From Chloroflexota bacterium (GTDB lineage Bacteria; Chloroflexota; UBA4733): DNA of 51,939 bases. This document shows, in pieces, positions 24,876-32,672 of the stretch. Each line of letters opens with the position of its first letter. Within the stretch, counting starts at the first letter, position 1. The notes under the pieces were generated by a model, which was given only the letters and a program-made list of their open reading frames with translations, was not told the DNA's origin and did no database searches. The DNA lies in the NCBI GenBank assembly GCA_023381895.1, contig JAMCTA010000045.1, positions 610-52,548 on the forward strand, read 5' to 3'. The position numbers were made by a program, and so were the translations under genes.

Positions 24876-26393
24876 TCACACCCGCTGGGCGTAGCTGCGC
24901 AGCGCCTGCTTGGGAAAATCATCGGGATAGACGTCAGGATCGTGCAGGTCGAGGTAACCCGGGCGATCGAGGAAGAGGTAGCCACGCGTCTCACCAGATG
25001 AGCGATCATCGAGCTGCCGCGGCTCGATCCACTGTGTGCCATCCTTTTCCTGCAGGCTGACAACGAGGAAATCGGCGCCGCACAGTCGGCAGAAGGCCAG
25101 TGGGTAGAGCCGCTTACTGCGCTCGCTGTCTGGAACGTAGAGCTGTCCTTCTGTCGTCAGGTAGCGCACGTCATCGGGCTCTGGCGTGGCGTAGAGTGTG
25201 TCGCCACGGCTGATGAACTGATGCAGCCGGAAGCCGAAGAGTGGTGTGCCATCGAGAGGATTCGTCACAGTGCTGCCTTGGAGCAGGAGCTGGCGCAGGC
25301 GCTCATGACAGCGCTCTTCGGCGACGCCGCTCTCGTCTGCGAGGTCCCTACTCACCTCGCGCAGACGCCGGGGGCGCCGCCGCACCCACCGTCCGACGTC
25401 ATCCTGCTCGATACCGCAGGCGAGCTCCAGCCAGACGGCGAGCGGATGGGAACGGAGCGCTTCGTAAGAATCGGGCAAGGGCTCTTCAGCTAGCGCCTGG
25501 GCCAGCGCCGCCGGTGTGGGGCGTTCTCCTTCGGTGACGCGGCACAGCGTCTCTTCGATCACGTGCCCTGGTTTCACCGCTGCGCCGAAGATGAGCGACG
25601 CCACCTTCGCCACCTCCTCTTGCCGCTGCTGGTGCGTCCCTGCTCCTGCCAGCGTGGCGCTCGTGCCGATACAGCGCAGTGCCGGGGCGTCGAGGCATTC
25701 CCGCACCCGCCGCACGAGCATGGCGACGTCCGCGCCTTGGCGTCCGCGATAGGTGTGGAGCTCGTCGAGCACGAGGAAGCGCAGGCCCCTGGCTGCCTCC
25801 ACGATCGCCCGGTCTTCGTTCCGGGTCAGGATCAGCTCCAGCATCATGAAGTTTGTCAGCAGGATATCTGGTGGATCTTTGCGGATCTGCTCGCGCTCTG
25901 CATCCTTTTCTTGCCCCGTGTAGCGTGCAAACCGCACGGGTGGCCGTCCTCCCGGATAGGCCCAGGTGAGGAAGCGCTCCAACGCGCCGGCCTGGCTATT
26001 GCAGAGGGCATTCATTGGGTAGACGACGATAGCGCTGATTTTTCGTGGCGATCCCTGCTTGAGGATGGCATCGACGATGGGGATGAAGTAGGCGAGGCTT
26101 TTTCCGGATCCTGTACCCGTGGTGAGGACGTAATCGCCTCCTTCTGCCGCTGCTGCGATGGCCTCTTCCTGATGCCGGTAGAGGGTGATTGGCTGTCCAC
26201 GGTCCCCTTGCTGCTGCCGGCGGCGGAATATGCCTTCGCAGCGCGGATCCAGGAGGCCGGCGCGCACGAGGTCGGGAATGGTCCGCCCCGAGGCAAAGGC
26301 CGGATTGAGCTGCACCAGCGCCTGGCACCCCCGCCGCACCGTCCACCTCATCTTCTCCACGAAGGTCCACCGATGACAAGACCCTCCAGTCAT
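24876..26393 (-). CDS. Truncated SF2 helicase (COG1205/YprA-like), N-terminal half
   Basis: 505 residues from ATG 26393 (GAGGG about 8 nt upstream). Helicase ATPase motifs: Q-like YRHQEEAI, Walker A TTGTGSGKSLAY, Ia VVYPMNALCNSQ, ILLTNFMMLELILTR, Walker B VLDELHTYRGRQGADVA, and motif III GTSATLAG. This is the layout of large single-chain helicases of 1000-2000 residues with a C-terminal metal cluster. Here the protein stops just after SYAQRV, before motifs IV-VI, and about 40 bp beyond lies the old IS630-like element. It is a remnant unable to act as a helicase. Relatives often occur in defence loci. Confidence 0.8.
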   Translation of the reverse strand: MTGGSCHRWTFVEKMRWTVRRGCQALVQLNPAFASGRTIPDLVRAGLLDPRCEGIFRRRQQQGDRGQPITLYRHQEEAIAAAAEGGDYVLTTGTGSGKSLAYFIPIVDAILKQGSPRKISAIVVYPMNALCNSQAGALERFLTWAYPGGRPPVRFARYTGQEKDAEREQIRKDPPDILLTNFMMLELILTRNEDRAIVEAARGLRFLVLDELHTYRGRQGADVAMLVRRVRECLDAPALRCIGTSATLAGAGTHQQRQEEVAKVASLIFGAAVKPGHVIEETLCRVTEGERPTPAALAQALAEEPLPDSYEALRSHPLAVWLELACGIEQDDVGRWVRRRPRRLREVSRDLADESGVAEERCHERLRQLLLQGSTVTNPLDGTPLFGFRLHQFISRGDTLYATPEPDDVRYLTTEGQLYVPDSERSKRLYPLAFCRLCGADFLVVSLQEKDGTQWIEPRQLDDRSSGETRGYLFLDRPGYLDLHDPDVYPDDFPKQALRSYAQRV

Positions 26394-26405
26394 GCTTTTG
26401 CCCTC

Positions 26406-26434
26406 TTGACAGACATACTTCGATGGAGTACAAT
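26406..26434 (+). promoter_or_regulatory. Strong sigma-70-type promoter for the toxin-antitoxin pair
   Basis: TTGACA (26406-26411), exactly 17 bp, TACAAT (26429-26434), 39 bp before the antitoxin ATG. It is the best match to a housekeeping promoter seen in the window. The AT-rich stretch between it and the gene, with CTATAGGTAATAC, would suit AbrB-type autoregulation. Confidence 0.65.
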
Positions 26435-26473
26435 CTATCTCTATAGGTAATACAACAACACATAGGTACACCC

Positions 26474-26737
26474 ATGAAAGAGTTTCTGAGCAGTGTCAGC
26501 CCCAAAGGGCAGATCACCCTGCCCGTCGAAGTGCGCCGCCGCCTGGGGATTAAGCCCAAAGACCAGGTGGTTATCGACCTGGAACAGGATAGCGTCCGCA
26601 TCAGACCAGCCCCGCGCCAGTCCTTCCTCGACAGCTACCGGACCATTCCCGCACTCCCGCGCCGCCTCTCGGTTGAGGAGATGACCGAGATTGCCGCTGA
26701 AGAACACGCCGAAGAGGCCGCACGGGAGGGCTTCTAA
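26474..26737 (+). CDS. AbrB-type antitoxin (VapB-like)
   Basis: 87 residues. The N-terminal SpoVT-AbrB swapped-hairpin domain is clear: VSPKGQITLPVEVRRRLGIK, then PKDQVVIDLEQDSVRIRP. The C-terminal tail is acidic and amphipathic (EEMTEIAAEEHAEEAAREGF), as expected for the part that binds and blocks the toxin. It ends 3 bp before the PIN gene. It probably represses its own operon from the promoter just upstream. Confidence 0.88.
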   Translation: MKEFLSSVSPKGQITLPVEVRRRLGIKPKDQVVIDLEQDSVRIRPAPRQSFLDSYRTIPALPRRLSVEEMTEIAAEEHAEEAAREGF

Positions 26738-26740
26738 GGC

Positions 26741-27166
26741 GTGGAAGTCCTGGATACCAATGTGATCATCCGCTATCTGACACAGGATGACCCAGCACAA
26801 GCCGCTCGCGCCCGCACCGTCTTCGAGGAGGTTGCCGCAGGCACACGCACCCTTTCCCTCTCGGAGGCGGTGCTCGTGGAAACCATCCAAGTCCTCTCCT
26901 CCAAACGGCTCTATAACCTCTCCCGAGCCGATATCCACACGCACCTCACCCGCCTGCTCAAACTTCCGGCCATCCAGACGCTCCACAAGCGAACCTGCCT
27001 CCGGGCGCTCGATCTCTACCGCACGCATCCAACGCTCTCCTTCGTAGACTCCTATTGCGTTGCTGATGCTGAGCGCCAGGGAGACATCGCCGTCCTCAGC
27101 TTCGACCAAGGCTTCGACCACCATTCCCTCCCGATGGACACGGCCGTCAGACGGCTTGAGCCATGA
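26741..27166 (+). CDS. PIN-domain toxin (VapC-like RNase)
   Basis: 141 residues with a GTG start 3 bp after the antitoxin stop. The acidic active-site residues of PIN nucleases are present: Asp in VLDTNVIIRYL, Glu in LSEAVLVETI, Asp in LSFVDSYCVADAE, and Asp in VLSFDQGFD. Such toxins cleave tRNA or rRNA and are held inactive by the partner. The pair seems intact, unlike most of the surrounding island, which fits selection for its addiction effect. Confidence 0.88.
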   Translation: MEVLDTNVIIRYLTQDDPAQAARARTVFEEVAAGTRTLSLSEAVLVETIQVLSSKRLYNLSRADIHTHLTRLLKLPAIQTLHKRTCLRALDLYRTHPTLSFVDSYCVADAERQGDIAVLSFDQGFDHHSLPMDTAVRRLEP

Positions 27167-27449
27167 CCGTATCAAGTCTTCTGCCGCCCCCTCCGGGTAC
27201 CAGAACGGCCAGGAGGAAGATCACCCGCTGTGGAGAGGAGGCAGCGGTCCCGGTGTGCCATCCACTTCGTGCTCACCGGGGACTGAAAAGATGCTCTTCA
27301 GGAAATCCTTTGAACTCGAGCCTGATGAATTCGACTACGAAGAAGTGCCTAGGGCGACATCTCGATCGAGGCGAGATGACTTTAGCCTATCGATCCGTAA
27401 AACCACGTGCAGCATGGCCAGCGCGGGCGGAGAATTCATTCTCTGACCC
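27167..27449. other. Remnant sequence, nothing recognised
   Basis: Sequence between the VapC-like gene and a transposase relic. A short frame from ATG 27291 (51 residues, FELEPDEFDYEEVPRATSR) has no recognisable domain. It may be decayed coding sequence. Confidence 0.35.
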
Positions 27450-27642
27450 ACCCAGACGGCTCCGCCAGGACCGCAAGCTCGAGCCGGTAGCCATCCGCCT
27501 GGAGATCGTCAAGCTGCCTCAGGCCAAGCGTGGATTCATCCTGCTGCCTAAGCGCTTGCCTCACGTGCTGGCGAGTCTCCATTCCCTCGCCTTTGCCTAC
27601 CTGCTGCACCGCGCGGTCCTCACCTTGACTGGAAGTGCATGA
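27450..27642 (+). pseudogene. IS5-family transposase, C-terminal relic with internal deletion
   Basis: The frame ending at 27642 reads LEPVAIRLEIVKLPQAKRGF, then ILLPKR joined directly to LPHVLASLHSLAFAYLLHRA. In IS5 relatives the segment between these (RRWVVERSFAW... to ...RDYE) lies between 'LPKR' and 'LP', so about 25 residues with the catalytic Glu have been deleted. No terminal repeats or N-terminal part are seen. Confidence 0.65.
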
Positions 27643-27656
27643 CAGGATCGAGGAAT

Positions 27657-27986
27657 TTATTCCAGCAGGGCGTTGATCCGCGCCGCACAGATGAAGTCGT
27701 TCTCCGACAGCCCGCCAATCGCGTGCGTGCTATACCGCACCACGCAGCGGTTATACCCCACCTCCAAGTCCGGATGGTGGTTCTCCCGGTTGGCGATCCA
27801 CGCCACGGCACTCACGAATGCCATCGTCTCCCGAAAATTCTTGAAGCGGAACGCCCGCCGCAGCGCTTGTCCCTCCTGTTCCCACTCCGGCAGATCCTTC
27901 AGCAGCTCCGCCACCCGCTCCTCGGCCAGCGGCGGCTCACCACCCTTGCACGGCAGGCAATGCCGCTCGCGCAGTCGCTCCGCCAT
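27657..27986 (-). CDS. Pterin-4a-carbinolamine dehydratase
   Basis: 109 residues from ATG 27986 (GGTGGAG about 6 nt upstream). The family core is clear: RFKNFRETMAFVSAVAWIAN, ENHHPDLEVGYNRCVVRYST, then HAIGGLSENDFICAARINAL. The conserved His-His-Pro-Asp and the later THxxGGLxxxD motif carry the active-site histidines. It dehydrates 4a-hydroxytetrahydropterin during pterin recycling. No aromatic amino acid hydroxylase is in the window; in many bacteria the protein stands alone. Its presence inside the island suggests either transfer or an original chromosomal gene caught between elements. Confidence 0.92.
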   Translation of the reverse strand: MAERLRERHCLPCKGGEPPLAEERVAELLKDLPEWEQEGQALRRAFRFKNFRETMAFVSAVAWIANRENHHPDLEVGYNRCVVRYSTHAIGGLSENDFICAARINALLE

Positions 27987-28322
27987 CGCTCGCTCCACCT
28001 TCTTAAGCCACTATCTCCTTCACGGCAATCTCTGTCTTACCACGCTGCCGCCACATACAGAGAACAGATGGTATGGCCCAAGAGTCTTCCTATGGTATCA
28101 GCCCTTTGGAAAAATTGAGCGCGGTGACGATCTCCCGTACCGCAACCGCATCCAGTGCCGGTGGAAGGGTGAAGAGGAGAATGGCCGGCCCGGGCCGTAT
28201 AATCCGGATATCGACGATGAAGTGAAGGTGAATATCGTCCCTTCCCGGAAGTAGGCTTCATGTGGCGCTCCAGCTAGCCGAGCAGGTGGTAGCATTGGTA
28301 GTGATTCAGCATCCACAGCGAG
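27987..28322. other. Intergenic region with a short coding relic on the plus strand
   Basis: In the frame ending at stop 28252-28254 the sequence reads VFLWYQPFGKIERGDDLPY, then RNRIQCRWKGEEENGRPGPY, then NPDIDDEVKVNIVPSRK. It has no proper start and looks like the tail of a larger protein. I associate 'GPYNPDIDD-VKVNI-P' with C-terminal parts of large restriction or BREX-type methyltransferases, from memory and with low confidence. Confidence 0.35.
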
Positions 28323-28940
28323 CTACAGCCTCGGCTTCTTATGCTCGACATCCGTGGCTTGCACCCAAAACCGCCGTATCTCCCCACTCAAAGGATGGGG
28401 CGGAGGCACGTTGGGAGCTGCCTGTGACTTCCTCTGGAAGAGAAACCGCCTATGTGGCAAGGGCTGCTCGATCTCGCTGAGCACCTCTTGCGCCCTTGCA
28501 GCGACACGCTGCAGGTACTTCCACATCTCCAGTGGCTTATCCACCATAGAAGTGGCGTCAGCGCTCAGGAATGCTCCGACGAAGGTAAATAGTGCCTCAT
28601 ACAAACGATCGGCAAACTCTTCGGTCGCACTATCCAGCAGGAGCGACGGGTGAAGCTTGCGATATGTGCGCATAGACGCTTGATAGCGCGCCTTCAAGTC
28701 CTCATTATTGTTAATGGAGCTAGCGTTAGGGTCGATACGATCACTCAGTAGACTGTGCCACTCTTCAAGTAGCGTGATGGTGTTGCCCAAGAGCTGCTGT
28801 ACGCGCTCTACTCGCCGATCACGCAGCACACGCTCATCATTCAGCCGATCTCGGTGGCTTTGCCAAATCTGTATGACCAAAATGCCCAGCAGTGTGAGTG
28901 CTGACGTGAGCAGTGCTTGTTCCAGCGAGACTCCGGGCAT
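28323..28940 (-). CDS. Membrane-anchored hypothetical protein
   Basis: 205 residues. One N-terminal hydrophobic helix (QALLTSALTLLGILVIQIW) is followed by a charged, mainly helical cytoplasmic domain with RLNDERVLRDRRVERVQQLL and a long middle helix bundle, and a Pro-rich tail. Proteins of this shape (one TM, then helical domain) are frequent in defence and accessory islands, but no family is recognised. It reads as intact. The annotated start is ATG. Confidence 0.6.
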   Translation of the reverse strand: MPGVSLEQALLTSALTLLGILVIQIWQSHRDRLNDERVLRDRRVERVQQLLGNTITLLEEWHSLLSDRIDPNASSINNNEDLKARYQASMRTYRKLHPSLLLDSATEEFADRLYEALFTFVGAFLSADATSMVDKPLEMWKYLQRVAARAQEVLSEIEQPLPHRRFLFQRKSQAAPNVPPPHPLSGEIRRFWVQATDVEHKKPRL

Positions 28941-29014
28941 GTATTATGGCTCGCTTTCTCTCCTCGTTTGAGGTTCTGAGCTAGCGGAGGAATCAACAGA
29001 TATCAAGATTTTGC

Positions 29015-29310
29015 TCATATCGCTAATGACGGCTGGTCGACTTGCGGCTCCTCGGTGAGAAAATCCACCAGCGCGGAATACTTGAAGAGTATCACATCAT
29101 AGGTATGAAACCTGGCTACGCCGAGGTGCTTCGCTGAGGCGAGGTGAATCGCGTCGTGACTCCGGAGTGCCCACCCCTTGGTCACACTGGCGCGTATGAA
29201 CTGGCGTGCCTCCTTCGCGATGCGTTCAGCGTATTCGATCAGCCAGATCACATCGCGTTGCGCCCATAGCGTGTCGATTGCCTGCTCTACCTCTGCGGCT
29301 CTCAGTGACT
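29015..29310 (-). pseudogene. PIN-domain protein, C-terminal remnant
   Basis: The readable part is EVEQAIDTLWAQRDVIWLIE, then ALRSHDAIHLASAKHLGVAR and a last strand with FHTYD, the C-terminal half of a PIN nuclease (the DAIHLASA segment holds a catalytic Asp). Upstream the frame runs into the end of the GH5 gene with no start codon, and the N-terminal LDTN-type half and antitoxin are missing. A GTG at 29251 could start a 78-residue product, but it would lack half the active site. Confidence 0.65.
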
Positions 29311-30402
29311 TGTGAACCAGGCGTGAATCAAGGCGCCGGGGCCATCGCCGGGGACGGCGCAGTTGAAGTTGTCGTAGGTGGTCGGTGTATAGCTCCAGCC
29401 GGTCACGATCGTGCCGGGCAGGTCGAAGGCAAACCCTACCACGCCTATGTCATGGCTCTTCAGGTAATTGATGAGTTTTTTCGCCAGGACGGGATAGCGA
29501 GCGTTGCAACCCTTGGAGCTGGAGTGTTCCGACCACTCGGTAGCGATGACCGGCTCGCGGGCAGCCATGAATCCGAAGTTTCGATTCCAGGCAGTCACAG
29601 CGTTCGGTTTCATCCAGCTGCCGAAGTACGGGTGGACGGCATAGGCTAGCTCGTGGGCTGGATCGTGCAACGGAGGCTGACCGAGGAGACTCTCGGCCCA
29701 TCGCAGGCCGTCCACAATGATGACGTTGCGGGCTCCGGTGGCTCGAATCTGATCGATCAGGGATTGGGCGCCTACAGCCTGGAAGGTGGAGTGGGTGCGC
29801 CAGGGCGGCACGGTGCCGCCTTGGGCCCAGAGGCGCCAGTCAGTAGGGTTTGGTGGCAGCGCTGGCTCGTTGAATAGCTCATACATCACGCCTCGGTCGT
29901 TCTTGAAGAGCGGGGCGAGGACGCTCCAGGCGCGGGAGGTCTCAGCCGTTGGCATCGGCCAAGGGTTAGCTTCACCGCTCGGAGGCTGATCTTGGAGCGA
30001 GAGGATGACGGCGAGCCCGTCCTGGCGTGCCATGTGCACGGCCGAACGGATCTCCGTGACGTAGGCGGCTGTGTAGAGGCTGGACCGGGGATCGAGACCG
30101 GGCTCGCTCAGTTGAAAGCGAATGGTGTTGGCACCCCAGGCGCGAGCGGCTTTGAGCTCCGCCGCCCCGAAGTGCTGGTGAGCGATCAGGTACTGGCCGC
30201 GTAGGGCTCCGTCCGGTGCCACGATCCCGACGATCTGCACGCCGTGAACGATGAACAGATGGCCAGCGCGGACAAGGTGATCTCCGGAGACGCCGATAGC
30301 CTGGGAGGCTGCAGTCGCGCACGCGGAGGGAAAGAGGGCGCACAGGACCAGGACCGCAGCGAGTAGAACACGGCGTGGCCCCCTGATTCTCGGGCAATTC
30401 AT
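29302..30402 (-). CDS. GH5-family glycoside hydrolase (cellulase-like), exported
   Basis: 366 residues. A Sec signal precedes SACATA, so it may be a lipoprotein or simply cleaved. The catalytic domain follows GH5: GVQIVGIVAP near the start, ANTIRFQLSEPG, GLAVILSLQDQP, the acid/base Glu in YELFNEPALPP, AVHPYFGSW, and the nucleophile Glu in PVIATEWSEH. It should hydrolyse beta-linked glycans outside the cell. The ATG start is the first in-frame one and sits beside the DUF2335-like gene on the same strand. Confidence 0.85.
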   Translation of the reverse strand: MNCPRIRGPRRVLLAAVLVLCALFPSACATAASQAIGVSGDHLVRAGHLFIVHGVQIVGIVAPDGALRGQYLIAHQHFGAAELKAARAWGANTIRFQLSEPGLDPRSSLYTAAYVTEIRSAVHMARQDGLAVILSLQDQPPSGEANPWPMPTAETSRAWSVLAPLFKNDRGVMYELFNEPALPPNPTDWRLWAQGGTVPPWRTHSTFQAVGAQSLIDQIRATGARNVIIVDGLRWAESLLGQPPLHDPAHELAYAVHPYFGSWMKPNAVTAWNRNFGFMAAREPVIATEWSEHSSSKGCNARYPVLAKKLINYLKSHDIGVVGFAFDLPGTIVTGWSYTPTTYDNFNCAVPGDGPGALIHAWFTSH

Positions 30403-30743
30403 CTTACGCCCAGACTACCTACGGTGGACTCCATCTCGCTCACTCGCGAGCAAGCGACCGGTCCTTCCGTTCCCGCTCCTGCTGGCGCATCCGGTGGCCG
30501 TAGATAAAACGTGCCGACGAGCGCAACGAGCGTAGCGCCGAAAATCACACTACCCTCGGCGCCATAGCCTCTCAAGATGACACCAATGGCGCCTACCAAG
30601 CCAGTAAGCCCCAACACAAACGCCAGCCACTGCCCACGGTCTGCCCGCCGGTTATCTCCGGTAATCACGGTGCGCTCAGCAGCTCCAGGCACGATCTCAA
30701 TCATACTGCCGGAGCACTTCCGGAGGAGGAATGGGACCGGCAT
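30399..30743 (-). CDS. DUF2335-like two-TM membrane protein
   Basis: 114 residues. The core EIVPGAAERT, then RRADRGQWLAFVLGLTGLVG entering TM1 and GSVIFGATLVALVGTFYL as TM2, follows the DUF2335 pattern. Compared with the usual family member it is short between 'PGAAER' and 'RGQW', as if part of the charged helix has been lost. The N-terminal 15 residues look unrelated. It overlaps the GH5 gene start by 4 bp and follows a small gene on the same strand. Function unknown; the family is often found near toxin-like and mobile genes. Confidence 0.65.
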   Translation of the reverse strand: MPVPFLLRKCSGSMIEIVPGAAERTVITGDNRRADRGQWLAFVLGLTGLVGAIGVILRGYGAEGSVIFGATLVALVGTFYLRPPDAPAGAGTEGPVACSRVSEMESTVGSLGVR

Positions 30744-30853
30744 AGTACGAAGAAACCTGGGCCACGCATTGCGATGCTATTGCTCGCTGACCTTGTGTTC
30801 GAGCAGCGCGTTGAGCGAGCTGCCCCTGCTGCCCTCCGCCGGTTCTGACCCGG

Positions 30854-31093
30854 CTACGGCCGGCCACGCCTGGTCTTCGTCACAGGACGATAGCTTTGCC
30901 GCGTCTCCTCAGCGATCGCCTGCCGGAGGTCCTCTCCGATCTGGCACCAATCCGCATACAACGCCCGGCGATCAGCTTCCTCAGCCGTGGCCGAGTCGTT
31001 GTAGCTCACGAGCGTCCCGCCTAAATCCAGCACGCTCGCCATACCACCCAGGAATGACGGACGCGCATAGAGCACATCGCTAAAACGGCCCAT
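30854..31093 (-). CDS. Small hypothetical protein (79 residues)
   Basis: ATG 31093 is chosen because AAAGGG lies 6 nt upstream. The order MGRFSDVLYARPSFLGGMAS, VLDLGGTLVSYNDSATAEEA, DRRALYADWCQIGEDLRQAI fits a recurrent family of small bacterial proteins of unknown role with an 'ARPSF...G.ADxRAL..DW..VG.DL' pattern, which I recognise by shape only. It precedes the DUF2335-like gene by 110 bp on the same strand, so the two may be a unit. The IS110 relic lies on its other side. Confidence 0.65.
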   Translation of the reverse strand: MGRFSDVLYARPSFLGGMASVLDLGGTLVSYNDSATAEEADRRALYADWCQIGEDLRQAIAEETRQSYRPVTKTRRGRP

Positions 31094-31264
31094 ATTCGGC
31101 CCTTTCACCCCCATCAAGTAGCGTCGCCAGCATCAGCAGCCACACTTCTCAGGTGAGTCCCCTTGACAGCCTGTCACGTTACTCTCGTTATCCCACATTT
31201 ATGCACCATGCATCAAGGTGCCGGTACTTCCGTCTTTTCTTCCGAAAATCTCCGCTGCTCGGGG

Positions 31265-31477
31265 TTAGCCGGCAGCCGCTTTTGGCGTGATGGTGACGGT
31301 GCAGCCGAGCTGCTCGAGGCGCTGGACGTAGTGGCGTTGGAGGCGTTCGGCGTCGAGCTTGTCGAAGTAATCCGGGCCGAGGTCGTGGTAGGGGTGCTTG
31401 GTCCACAAGACATGGTAGATGGCGGTAAGGACGCTATGCGCGACGGCCAGCAAGGCGCGTTTCGTGCCGCGTTTCAT
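31265..31477 (-). pseudogene. IS110-family transposase, C-terminal relic
   Basis: 70 residues: KRALLAVAHSVLTAIYHVLW, KHPYHDLGPDYFDKLDAERL, then QRHYVQRLEQLGCTVTITPK. This is the C-terminal end of IS110/IS116/IS902 transposases. The DEDD and serine-bearing parts are missing. Confidence 0.8.
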
Positions 31478-31531
31478 TACTGTGCGCAGTGGCTACACTG
31501 CCCGCTGCCTGCCAGGCAGCTGGGGAGTGAG

Positions 31532-32670
31532 ATGGCAGGACAGAGCTTGGCAGAAGCGTTGGCGGCGATTCCAGACCGGCGGCGGACACACCTGGGGGTG
31601 CATGGGCTCGTGCCGACGCTGCAGTTCGCCGTGACGGCGATGCTCTGCGGAGCACGCAGCTTGTATGTCATGGCGCAATGGGGGCGGGAACGCCGCAGCG
31701 ATCGGCCGGCGTTGCTGCTGGCGCTGGGGCTTGTGTCGGGCCGCAGCCCGAGCGTGGCGACGTTGCACCGCGTGTTCAAGGGGCTGGATGTGGCGGCGTT
31801 CGAACGAGCGTCCAAGCGGGCGAGATGCTGGCGGTGGACGGCAAGACGTTGCGGGGCATCCACGGCGAGCAGGTGCCCGGCGTCCATCTGGTGGCCGTCT
31901 ATGTGCTGCGGCGGTGCTAGCCCACGTACTCGCGCCCGGCAAGGGACAGGAACTGGCCGCCACCAAAGCGGCGTTGGCCCAAGCGCCGCTGGAAGGCGCG
32001 GTGGTGATCAGGGACGCGCTGCAGACGCAACGGGAGGTCTGCACCCAGATTGTCGCGGCGGGCGGCGACTACATGCTGCCCGTCAAGGAGAATCAACCGG
32101 CACTGCGAGAGGACCTTCGCCGGGCCGTCTCCCTCCCCCCGGTGCGTGGGTGACCCGGCGGAGGCGGTCGCGCTGCGGCCACCCAGCGAGTGACCGGTGT
32201 GGGAGCAGCGGCTCTGGCAGGAGCGCGGAGCCGTCCTCACCGTGGCCGTGCAGGCGCCCGCCAAGCCGGCACATGGACGACTGGAGCGCCGCGACCTGTG
32301 GGCGCTGGGCGATCCCGCCTGGAATGGGCAAGTAGGCGAACTGGGCACGCACGGGCAGCCCTGGCCGGCTATCCAGCAACTCTGGCGCTTGATCCGTCGC
32401 CGGGTGGATTGCTGCACGGGCGAGATCAGCGCGGAGGTCACGTTCGGCATCAGCAGCCTGTCGTCAGAGCGAGCCAATGCCACCCGGCTGCTGCGCCTCA
32501 TTCGCCGCTACTGGCGGAGCGAGAACCGCCTGCACGACGTCCGCGATGTCAGCATGGGCGAGGACGCCTCCCAGGTGCGCTCCGGCGTGGCCAATGTCGC
32601 GGCTACGCACCTTCGCCGACCGCCGCGGTCGCTCTCGTTCTTGGCTCAGCCCACCGATAAGGAGAAACCC
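31532..32670 (+). pseudogene. ISAs1-family transposase, broken in several frames
   Basis: ATG 31532 (TGGGGAGTGAG before it) begins MAGQSLAEALAAIPDRRRTH, the ISAs1 N-terminal domain, and runs to ATLHRVFKGLDVAAFERA. The next homologous part is in another frame (GEMLAVDGKTLRGIHGEQVP), then in a third (AAGGDYMLPVKENQPALRED), and the last in a fourth (VTFGISSLSSERANATRLLR, YWRSENRLHDVRDVSMGEDA). The 3' end is cut by the second IS630 copy at 32671. At least three frameshifts or deletions make it inactive. Confidence 0.8.
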
Positions 32671-32672
32671 TA

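Noticed and set aside
30854..31117. Longer start at 31117 for the 79-residue protein
   Set aside because: No Shine-Dalgarno there, whereas AAAGGG lies in the right place for ATG 31093.
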